NCBI RefSeq assembly: GCF_008831265.1
Contig: NZ_VTTH01000001.1
Coordinates: forward strand, 310,001 to 374,000
Direction of reading: 5' to 3'
Origin: Lacisediminimonas profundi
Lineage (GTDB): Bacteria; Pseudomonadota; Gammaproteobacteria; Burkholderiales; Burkholderiaceae_D
Length of the DNA: 64,000 nucleotides
In this document: piece after piece, positions 38,951 to 45,971 of the stretch
How positions within the stretch are numbered: the first letter of the stretch is position 1
Layout: every line of letters begins with the position of its first letter
The notes under the pieces: model-generated
What the model was told of the DNA's origin: nothing
Seen by the model: the letters and a program-made list of their open reading frames with translations, nothing else
Database searches by the model: none
Program-made: the position numbers and the translations under genes

Positions 38951-40321
38951 ATGCAAATCCGCTTCCTCGGCGCAACCAATACTGTCACCGGATCAAAAAC
39001 CCTGCTGACCTACGACAACAAGCACGTGCTGGTCGACTGCGGCTTGTTCCAGGGCTACAAGCAACTGCGCTTGCGCAACTGGGATCCGCTGCCGGTCGAT
39101 CCGTCGTCGATCAAGGCGGTGATCCTGACGCATGCCCATCTCGATCACAGCGGCTATATCCCACTGCTGGTGCGCAACGGATTCCGTGGCCGCATCTATT
39201 GCAGCGAAGCGACCTGGGACCTGTGCAAGATATTGTTGCCCGACAGTGGTTACTTGCTGGAGGAAGAAGCGGCCTACGCGAATCGCCGCGGCTTTTCGAA
39301 GCATCATCCGGCGCTGCCCTTGTACACCGAAGCCGATGCCGAGCATTCACTGAAGTCATTCGAGCCGGTCAAGTTCGGCAAGGCCTTCGAGGTGGATGGA
39401 CTGGAAGTGCGGTTTTCGCGGGCGGGCCACATACTCGGCGCCGCCAGCGCGCTGATCCGCCATGGCGATACCAGCATTGCCTTTTCGGGTGACCTGGGCC
39501 GTCCCAACGACGCCATCATGGCGCCGCCAGAAACCATCGCGCAGGCTGATTACGTGGTGGTGGAGTCAACCTATGGCAACAAGCCACACCTCGCCACCGA
39601 TCCGATGGAAGAGTTGGGGCGCATAGTGCGCGAGACCGCCGCGCGCGGCGGTGTCACCGTCATTCCCTCTTTCGCAGTCGGCCGCGCCCAGATCATCATG
39701 CATTACCTGTACATGCTGAAGCAGTCCGGCGGGATACCGTCGGGGCTGCCGGTGTACCTGAACAGCCCGATGGCAGTGAACGCGACCGAGACCTATATCA
39801 GGCATTCCAGCGATCACAAGCTGACGCACGAGCAGTGCCGGGCCATATGGGACAGCGTGAAAATCGTCACATCGGTGGAGGAGTCGATAGCGCTCAACCT
39901 GCGGCGGGTGCCGATGGTCATCATCGCAGCCAGCGGCATGGCTACCGGTGGCCGGGTGCTGCACCACCTGAAGGCTTTTGTCGGCGACCGCCGCAATACG
40001 GTGCTGTTCGCCGGCTATCAGGCCGGTGGCACGCGCGGCGCCGCGATGCTGGGTGGCGCCGACGCCATCAAGATCCACGGCGAATACTATCCGGTGCGCG
40101 CGCAAGTGGAGCAGATCGACAACCTGTCAGCGCATGCGGATTCAAGCGAGATCATCGACTGGCTGAAGGGATTTTCCACCCCGCCGCGGCAGGTCTTCAT
40201 CACGCACGGCGAACCGGATGCTGCGGACACCATGCGCCGGCAAATCGAAGAGCAACTGCACTGGCGTTGCCGGGTGCCGGAGTACCTGGAATCGTTCACG
40301 ATTGGCGGGCCGGGGGCATAG
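38951..40321 (+). CDS. MBL-fold beta-CASP exonuclease
   Basis: A metallo-beta-lactamase-fold RNA nuclease of 456 residues in the beta-CASP class, similar to bacterial homologues of the CPSF73 subunit. Zinc motifs are visible: THAHLDHSG, the AGHILGAAS histidine, SGDLGR, and a beta-CASP segment with PSFAVGRAQ and NLSAHADSSEI. I chose the ATG at 38951 because conserved sequence starts there. It is followed by a convergent gap containing the short repeat hairpin. Confidence 0.93.
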   Translation: MQIRFLGATNTVTGSKTLLTYDNKHVLVDCGLFQGYKQLRLRNWDPLPVDPSSIKAVILTHAHLDHSGYIPLLVRNGFRGRIYCSEATWDLCKILLPDSGYLLEEEAAYANRRGFSKHHPALPLYTEADAEHSLKSFEPVKFGKAFEVDGLEVRFSRAGHILGAASALIRHGDTSIAFSGDLGRPNDAIMAPPETIAQADYVVVESTYGNKPHLATDPMEELGRIVRETAARGGVTVIPSFAVGRAQIIMHYLYMLKQSGGIPSGLPVYLNSPMAVNATETYIRHSSDHKLTHEQCRAIWDSVKIVTSVEESIALNLRRVPMVIIAASGMATGGRVLHHLKAFVGDRRNTVLFAGYQAGGTRGAAMLGGADAIKIHGEYYPVRAQVEQIDNLSAHADSSEIIDWLKGFSTPPRQVFITHGEPDAADTMRRQIEEQLHWRCRVPEYLESFTIGGPGA

Positions 40322-40363
40322 TCCCATCCTGATTCGTGGCGTAGCCCGACGCACGCCATGAAC

Positions 40364-40415
40364 GCTCCCTCCCCTTGAAAGGGAGGGAGCCATTGAGTCG
40401 CTCGGCCGTTCACGC
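40364..40415. repeat. Short terminal remnant or precursor of the palindromic element
   Basis: GCTCCCTCCC (40364-40373) and GGGAGGGAGC (40381-40390) form a hairpin, followed by about 25 bases closely similar to the right terminus of the large element at 29.0-29.9 kb (GTCG..CGGCCG-type sequence). Its two arms match the outer 19 bp ends of copy 1, with the interior missing. It lies in the convergent gap between the beta-CASP nuclease and the Bug protein and may also act as a terminator. Confidence 0.7.
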
Positions 40416-40448
40416 TTTTACTGCGAAAAAGCATTCGCGACATCATCC

Positions 40449-41438
40449 TCAATCAAGCACGATATTGTGCTTCCTGATGATCGGCCGCCACCGCTCCAGG
40501 TCTGCCTGTACCGTCGCACTGAACTCCGCCGGCGTGCTTCCGACCGGTTCCATCCATAGGGCCTGCAGTTTCTGCCGCACGTCCTCGGCACGCATGATCC
40601 CGATCACTTCGTTCTGAAGGCGGCTCAGGATCGCGGCCGGCGTCTTCGCCGGCGCAATCACCCCCATCCAGGCGTCCGCCTGCACATCGCGTATGCCTGC
40701 TTCGGACAGCGTCGGCAACTCCGGAACGACCGCGGACCTGCGCGCCGTCGCCACCGCCAGTGCATTCAGCTTGCCGGCTTTCACCTGCGCCATCACGGCC
40801 GCCGCCGGCAGCACCGCCAGCTGCGTATCACCTGCCAGCAGCGCCGTCACGGCCTGGCCTGAACTCGCGTACGGAACGTGCACCAGCTCGGTTGCACTTT
40901 GTGCGGCCAGGGCTTCCACGGCGAGGTGGGAAATGCTGCCGCTGCCCATCGACGAATAGTTGAATTTCCCCGGATTGGCACGCAATGCGGCCAGCAATTC
41001 GGCGGCAGTGCGGATGTTCAGCCGCGACGGCACCACCAGCACGCTCGGCTGAGTGGCGGCGATCGAGACCGGCGCGATGTCGCGCTGCGGCTGGTACGAA
41101 AGGTTCTTGTAGAGGATGGTGTTGGCGGCAAGCGGGCCGGAAATCGTCACGCCTATCGTGTAACCATCGGGCGCTGCCTTTGCCACCAGGCCGGTACCGA
41201 CATTGCCGCCAGCACCGGACTTGTTCTCGACAATGATCGGCTTGCCAAGGCGGGATGTCAGCTTCTCTGCCAGCGTGCGGGCCAGCAGGTCCGGCGTGGA
41301 GCCGGGACCGAAGGGGACGATCATGTGGATTGGCCTGGATGGCCATTCCTGGGCAAGCACCGGGGCGGCGGACAGCAGCAAGCCAAACGTGACTGCCAGG
41401 CGGCAAGCGGTTCTGGAAACAATGGTGTACTTATGCAT
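40449..41438 (-). CDS. Bug-family tripartite tricarboxylate transporter substrate-binding protein
   Basis: A periplasmic binding protein of 329 residues in the TctC/Bug family, which is strongly expanded in Burkholderiales. A signal peptide (LAVTFGLLLSAAPVLA) precedes the mature N-terminus; IHMIVPFGPGSTPDLLAR and GAGGNVGTGLVAKAAPDGYT are signature segments. No TctA or TctB membrane genes are adjacent, so it is an orphan and its ligand is unknown. The start is ambiguous: ATG codons are adjacent at 41441 and 41438, with only weak ribosome sites. Confidence 0.92.
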   Translation of the reverse strand: MHKYTIVSRTACRLAVTFGLLLSAAPVLAQEWPSRPIHMIVPFGPGSTPDLLARTLAEKLTSRLGKPIIVENKSGAGGNVGTGLVAKAAPDGYTIGVTISGPLAANTILYKNLSYQPQRDIAPVSIAATQPSVLVVPSRLNIRTAAELLAALRANPGKFNYSSMGSGSISHLAVEALAAQSATELVHVPYASSGQAVTALLAGDTQLAVLPAAAVMAQVKAGKLNALAVATARRSAVVPELPTLSEAGIRDVQADAWMGVIAPAKTPAAILSRLQNEVIGIMRAEDVRQKLQALWMEPVGSTPAEFSATVQADLERWRPIIRKHNIVLD

Positions 41439-41625
41439 CATATCTTTGTCGGAAAGCATGAGTGGGTCGGGCCGGGCGGCGCAAGATGCGCATGATACAG
41501 GGGGGAAGTGCAGGGGAAAGTTGCAGGGCGAGTTGCGAGCCGAAGTCCGCTTGGGATTGGGCCGGTATCTGCGAGAGGATGACAATCCGGCCAGTGTCAG
41601 GCCGGCCATCGCGATCGGTAGCTTT

Positions 41626-41667
41626 TTGATGCAAGTCAAATTTTTTTGCACCCCCGTTTGTTACGCT
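41626..41667 (+). promoter_or_regulatory. FNR-type box and -10 of the nitronate monooxygenase operon
   Basis: TTGATGCAAGTCAA at 41626-41639 matches the FNR/ANR consensus TTGAT-N4-ATCAA with one change. TACGCT at 41662-41667 begins 22 bp after the box. If the start is at 41674, the box centre falls at -41.5, a class II activated position. The same 22 bp spacing appears at hemN and ccoN. Confidence 0.82.
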
Positions 41668-41699
41668 GCCGCAAACCCGACCGTTTCTGGAAGCCTATT

Positions 41700-42908
41700 G
41701 TGTTGCATACCGATCTGCCGCTGCTCCGTCTTCGCAATAAATCACTGCTGCCGATCGTGCAGGGCGGCATGGGGGTGGGCATTTCGGCCCACCGCCTGGC
41801 TGGAAGCGTGGCGCGGCAAAATGCCCTGGGCACGATTTCCAGCGTCGACCTGCGCCGCCATCATCCTGACCTGATGGCGCAGACCGCGCGCAGCCACGAC
41901 AAGGCCGAGATCGACGCCGCCAACCTGCTGGCACTCGACCGCGAGATACAGGCGGCGAAGGCGATCGCGCAAGGCCAGGGCGCAATTGCAGTCAATGTGA
42001 TGCGTGCGCTGGAACAGTACGCCAGCCAGGTGCGGCAGGCCTGCGAGAGCGGCGCCGACGCCGTGGTTGCGGGCGCCGGCTTGCCGCTTGACCTGCCCGA
42101 CCTGACCGCCGCCTATCCGGATGTGGCGCTGATACCGATCTTGTCCGATTCGCGCGGCATTTCGTTGCTGCTGAAGAAGTGGATGCGCAAGAACCGGTTG
42201 CCGGACGCGATTGTCATCGAAAATCCGCGCCATGCAGCTGGCCATCTGGGTGCGGCTCGCATTGAAGATGTCGATTCGCCGCATTTCGCCTTCGAAAAGG
42301 TGCTGGAAGGCACGTTCGAGGTGTTCCGCGGCCTCGGCATCGAATCCGAAAAAATACCCCTGATCGTGGCCGGCGGCATACACGACCCGTCCCAGGTGAG
42401 AGCTTTGCTTGCCTTGGGCGCTTCCGGGGTGCAACTCGGCACGCCGTTCGCGGTCAGCGAGGAAGGCGACGCGCATTCGAATTTCAAGCGCGTGCTGGCC
42501 GAGGCGAAGCCGGAAGACATTGTCACCTTCATGAGCGTGGCCGGCCTGCCTGCGCGCGGCGTGCGCACGCCCTGGCTCGACAACTACCTGCACAAGGAGG
42601 CCAAGCTGCAGTCGCGGGCCACTGTACGCGAGTGCACGGTCGGATTCGACTGCCTGCAGCAATGCGGCCTGCGCGATGGCATTGCCCGCGCCGGACAATT
42701 CTGCATTGACCGGCAGCTGGCCTTTGCCTTGCAGGGCGACGTTGAGCGCGGGCTGTTCTTCCGCGGTTCCGAACCACTCCCGTTCGGCAATGCCATACGG
42801 CCGGTGCGCGACCTGATCCAATATTTGTTGACCGGGAGTTCCCCGGATAAGGAGAGAGACGATGTTCAAGAAAATTCTCGTGCCCACCGATGGGTCGCAG
42901 CTGTCTGA
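41700..42908 (+). CDS. Nitronate monooxygenase family flavoprotein
   Basis: A TIM-barrel FMN protein of the NMO/2-nitropropane dioxygenase family. QGGMGVGISAHRLAGSVARQ near the N-terminus and VAGGIHDPSQVRALLALGA in the phosphate-binding part are typical. Members oxidise alkyl nitronates such as propionate-3-nitronate; the substrate here is unproven. The start is taken as GTG at 41700 because CTGGAAG lies 7 bases before it; 402 residues result. Its 3' end overlaps the uspA gene by 47 bp, which implies one transcript. Confidence 0.87.
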   Translation: MLHTDLPLLRLRNKSLLPIVQGGMGVGISAHRLAGSVARQNALGTISSVDLRRHHPDLMAQTARSHDKAEIDAANLLALDREIQAAKAIAQGQGAIAVNVMRALEQYASQVRQACESGADAVVAGAGLPLDLPDLTAAYPDVALIPILSDSRGISLLLKKWMRKNRLPDAIVIENPRHAAGHLGAARIEDVDSPHFAFEKVLEGTFEVFRGLGIESEKIPLIVAGGIHDPSQVRALLALGASGVQLGTPFAVSEEGDAHSNFKRVLAEAKPEDIVTFMSVAGLPARGVRTPWLDNYLHKEAKLQSRATVRECTVGFDCLQQCGLRDGIARAGQFCIDRQLAFALQGDVERGLFFRGSEPLPFGNAIRPVRDLIQYLLTGSSPDKERDDVQENSRAHRWVAAV

Positions 42909-43308
42909 ACGTGCAATCGAGGCGGCAGTGTCGTTTGCCAGCGAAACCGGTGCCAGCCTGGTTGCGATCGGCGTAGCAGAGGCATACCCCTTTCCGCTCG
43001 GCGCCGAAGGCGGCGTGGTGCCGGACATGAGCAGCTTCGAAGCATCCTTGCGCGAGGCAGCGGAGAAGCATGTGCAGCATGTTGCTGAACTGGCCGCAAC
43101 GAAGAACGTGTCCTGCAAGACGACGGTAGTCACTGGCTTTTCCGCTGCCGACGAGATCGTCAATGCCGTTGGCGAGTTCGGCTGCGATCTGATCTGGATG
43201 GCGTCCCATGGCCGCACCGGCATGCAACGCATGCTGATGGGCAGCCAGACCCAAAAGGTGCTGGCCCACGCCGTCGCGCCAGTGCTGGTGTATCCGCTCA
43301 AGAAATAG
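42862..43308 (+). CDS. Universal stress protein, UspA family
   Basis: A 148-residue single-domain Usp. The first strand is KKILVPTDGSQLSERAIEAA. The ATP-binding loop MASHGRTGMQRMLMGSQTQ is close to the G-x2-G-x9-G-S/T pattern, so nucleotide binding is likely. AAGGAGAG is a strong ribosome site before the ATG. It overlaps the nitronate monooxygenase gene and precedes a hemerythrin gene, so it shares the FNR-type promoter. Confidence 0.93.
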   Translation: MFKKILVPTDGSQLSERAIEAAVSFASETGASLVAIGVAEAYPFPLGAEGGVVPDMSSFEASLREAAEKHVQHVAELAATKNVSCKTTVVTGFSAADEIVNAVGEFGCDLIWMASHGRTGMQRMLMGSQTQKVLAHAVAPVLVYPLKK

Positions 43309-43335
43309 ACGCATCATCCGATCTGGAGAAGAGAC

Positions 43336-43968
43336 ATGAACAGCACTGCAGCCGCGACCAGTACGGTCCAGCCCTCCCATGCAGCCCGCGACGCGGTCCG
43401 GCTGATACGCGATGAACACAGCAGGCTTGCCGCCGTCATCCACGGCATGCTGCACCTGACCCGCCAGATGGCGAAAACCAAGGTCGCGCCTGACCTGAAA
43501 GTCTTGCGCGCCATGCTTTTCTACATCAGCGAATATCCGGAACGCCTGCATCATCCAAAGGAAGACCAGTTCCTGTTCGCGCGTCTGCGCGATCGCACCC
43601 ACGACTTTGACGGTGCGCTGGACAAGCTGGAAGCACAGCATGCGCAGGGAGAGGCCCTGGTGCACAAGCTGGAGCACATGCTGATCCGCCTGGAGTTCGC
43701 CGGCGAGCAGGCCTATGTGCCGTTCATGGAAATGGTCGAGCAGTACGCCGAATTTTATTTCGGCCACATGCGTGTCGAGGAAGAGACCATCATTCCGGGG
43801 GCAGAGCAACAACTGGACCAGGCCGACTGGGCCGCGATTGGCAACGCCTTTGCTGCCAATACCGATCCGCTCGAGAAGAAGGACCTGAAGGGCGACTTCG
43901 AGCGCCTTTTCACCCTGATCGTGAATATCGCCCCGGCGCCTATCGGGCTCGGGGATCCGGTTTCCTGA
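43336..43968 (+). CDS. Hemerythrin HHE cation-binding domain protein
   Basis: A 210-residue four-helix protein with the His/Glu ligand pattern of the hemerythrin HHE family: IRDEHSRLAAVIHGML, LHHPKEDQFLF, EAQHAQGEAL and FGHMRVEEETIIPG. Such proteins bind a di-iron centre and sense or bind oxygen or NO. It is 27 bp after uspA with a GAGAAGAG ribosome site, the last gene of the putative FNR operon. Function in NO or oxygen handling is inference from the family and context. Confidence 0.9.
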   Translation: MNSTAAATSTVQPSHAARDAVRLIRDEHSRLAAVIHGMLHLTRQMAKTKVAPDLKVLRAMLFYISEYPERLHHPKEDQFLFARLRDRTHDFDGALDKLEAQHAQGEALVHKLEHMLIRLEFAGEQAYVPFMEMVEQYAEFYFGHMRVEEETIIPGAEQQLDQADWAAIGNAFAANTDPLEKKDLKGDFERLFTLIVNIAPAPIGLGDPVS

Positions 43969-43979
43969 GCATCAATGAC

Positions 43980-44828
43980 CGATCGACTTTATGGCTTTTC
44001 CCTTTTATGGCTGATCGTTGCCCATAACTGTGGGTGAGCGATTTTGTGGCTCTTTGGCTTGCGGTTGGCGTGGCTGGGTTTGATGGCTGTCGGTGTGAAG
44101 CCGGGAGACACCCCGGCGGGTGTGTTCCTTTCTTTTAGAAAAAGAAAGGAACCAAAGAAAAGAGGTCAAAACCCACTTGGCCAACGCACGCTTCGATAGG
44201 CAATCAGACTCGGACGCCTGGGCGAAACCATTGCGGCGTTCGCGAGGAAGGTCCTGCCACACGTTCGCTTCTGACCGGGATCAGTCAACCCGCTTCAATG
44301 CCGCCGACCGCACACCACCGTTCGTTGACTCCCAATTATTTTCGAAGCCGCTAATTGGCTCTTGAGGGCGGATTGTCAGGGGGCGCGGATGTCGCAGGCG
44401 ATTTTCTGCCGCTCTCTGCCGTTCGTGAAACAGACCCGTCGCTTGTTTGAAGCTTCGAAAAACATTAAGAGTCAACGGTGCGCCGGTCATCGGTATAAGG
44501 CACTTCATGGGTTTGGCTGATTAGGTAAGCGGCACCCCAGCCTTGAGATCTTTTCTCGCGAACGTCGCACTGGATTAGCCCAGACATTCGCGTCTGGTTG
44601 GCGTTCGGCCCCGCCGTTGGCCAAGTGGGTTTTGACGTTTTTTCTTTGGTTCCTTTCTTTTTCTAAAAGAAAGGAACACACCCGCCGGGGTGTCTCCCGG
44701 CTTCACAACCACAGCCATCAAACCCAGCCACACGAACCGCAAGCCAGAGAGCCGCAAATCCACAAAACTGCTCACCCACGGATATGGGTAATGATCAGCC
44801 TCAAAGGGAAGGCAGGCCGCCAGTGATC
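43980..44828. repeat. Quasi-palindromic repeat element, copy 2 (849 bp)
   Basis: This element fills the 906 bp gap between the convergent hemerythrin and two-domain UspA genes. Left arm 43980-44347 and right arm 44453-44828 are imperfect inverted repeats around a related centre. Over a 246 bp stretch of the left arm I count 14 differences from copy 1 by eye (about 94% identity) and no indels. The left arms of the two copies resemble each other more than either resembles its own right arm. No transposase or tRNA is adjacent. The family is not one I recognise. Confidence 0.9.
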
Positions 44829-44874
44829 TCATTACGGCGACGTAATCAGGCGCTACCGCCGGCAGCGCCCCTCC

Positions 44875-45714
44875 TCAATGCGCAAACAGCACCGGCACCG
44901 TCATCGATTTCAAGATCGTGCGCGTGACCCCGCCCAGCAATATCTCGCGGAAGCGCGAATGCCCGTAGCCGCCCATCACCACCAGGTCCGACGACAGGTC
45001 GGCGGCGAGCGACAGCAAGGCCTCGCCGGGGTCCGATGCGGCGGTCTCGATCATGGTTTCCGCGTTTACTCCGTGCCGCGCCAGGTACAGGGCGATGTCT
45101 GCGCCAGGCATGGGGCCATGCAGGTCGCTGTCCGCATCGGGATTGAAGACCACCACTTCCACCTTGTCCGCCTTTTTCAGCAGGGGCAGGGCGTCGGTCA
45201 CCGCGCGCGTGCTCTCGCGGGTGCCGTTCCATGCCACCAGCACCCGTTTTCCTGCCTGCGAAAACTGGCCCGCGAAGGGGATGATCAGCACCGGGCGGCC
45301 GCAGTTCAGGATCACGTATTCCGGAAAATTCTCGGCTGAGCCCACGATGGGTTCGTCGCGGTCTTCCTGGCTGATCACGACCAGGTCGCTGTAGCGCGCC
45401 TGCAGTGTGATGCCGCCCGCCGCTTCGTCATCGACCAGGCGCCGCTCCACGCTGGCCACGCCGGCCTGGCTTGCTATCTTCTCTGCGGCGTCGAGCGCCT
45501 GGTTGGCGCGCTGGTGCAGCAGCGCGCGGTGCGAGTTCATCACCGGGTCGGCGCCGGCCACTTCCAGTCCGGTCATCGCAAAGCGGGACAGCCCGGTCAT
45601 CGCCGCCAGCACCAGGTGGGCATCGTGTTCTGCCGCGAGCGCTGCGGCCACTCGCACCCGCTGCGCGGAATGCGCAGAAAGGTCGGCGTGAACCAGTATC
45701 GTCTTGTAGGGCAT
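44875..45714 (-). CDS. Tandem two-domain universal stress protein
   Basis: A 279-residue protein with two Usp domains. The N-terminal domain starts MPYKTILVHADLSAHSAQR; the second begins KRVLVAWNGTRESTRAVTDA and ends with VMGGYGHSRFREILLGGVTRT, a G-x2-G-x9-G-like ATP loop. I placed the start at 45714 because an upstream in-frame ATG would read through the intergenic FNR box. It is divergent from the acyl-CoA synthetase gene and may share its control. Confidence 0.93.
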   Translation of the reverse strand: MPYKTILVHADLSAHSAQRVRVAAALAAEHDAHLVLAAMTGLSRFAMTGLEVAGADPVMNSHRALLHQRANQALDAAEKIASQAGVASVERRLVDDEAAGGITLQARYSDLVVISQEDRDEPIVGSAENFPEYVILNCGRPVLIIPFAGQFSQAGKRVLVAWNGTRESTRAVTDALPLLKKADKVEVVVFNPDADSDLHGPMPGADIALYLARHGVNAETMIETAASDPGEALLSLAADLSSDLVVMGGYGHSRFREILLGGVTRTILKSMTVPVLFAH

Positions 45715-45880
45715 CGCGTTCTCCAGTGTTCGTGCTAGGGTTCGGTTAAACAAAAAATAGCAGGCGCAAATAGCAAAGTTGAATAGCAAGCGTCGCAGCA
45801 AGCTCAACCTGCAAGCGTAGGCATTGCAGCAGCATCCGTCCAGCACAGAATGATTCACGAAAAGTGCTGTGCCGGGGATT

Positions 45881-45894
45881 TTGATCCAGGTCAA
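45881..45894. promoter_or_regulatory. FNR-type box between the two-domain UspA and acyl-CoA synthetase genes
   Basis: TTGATCCAGGTCAA on the plus strand is the exact reverse complement of the hemN box TTGACCTGGATCAA, and the match extends to 16 bases (TTTTGACCTGGATCAA on the minus strand here). It lies in the 257 bp divergent gap, about 170 bp before uspA and 80 bp before the synthetase gene. No good -10 sits at the standard spacing on either side, so the direction of control is unresolved. Confidence 0.75.
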
Positions 45895-45971
45895 AACTCT
45901 TCGGGCGCGCGCTTTCTGCTCGCTTGCCGCTTGGCGACTGCGATCGCCCAGCCCAAATTGGAGACCCGTGC

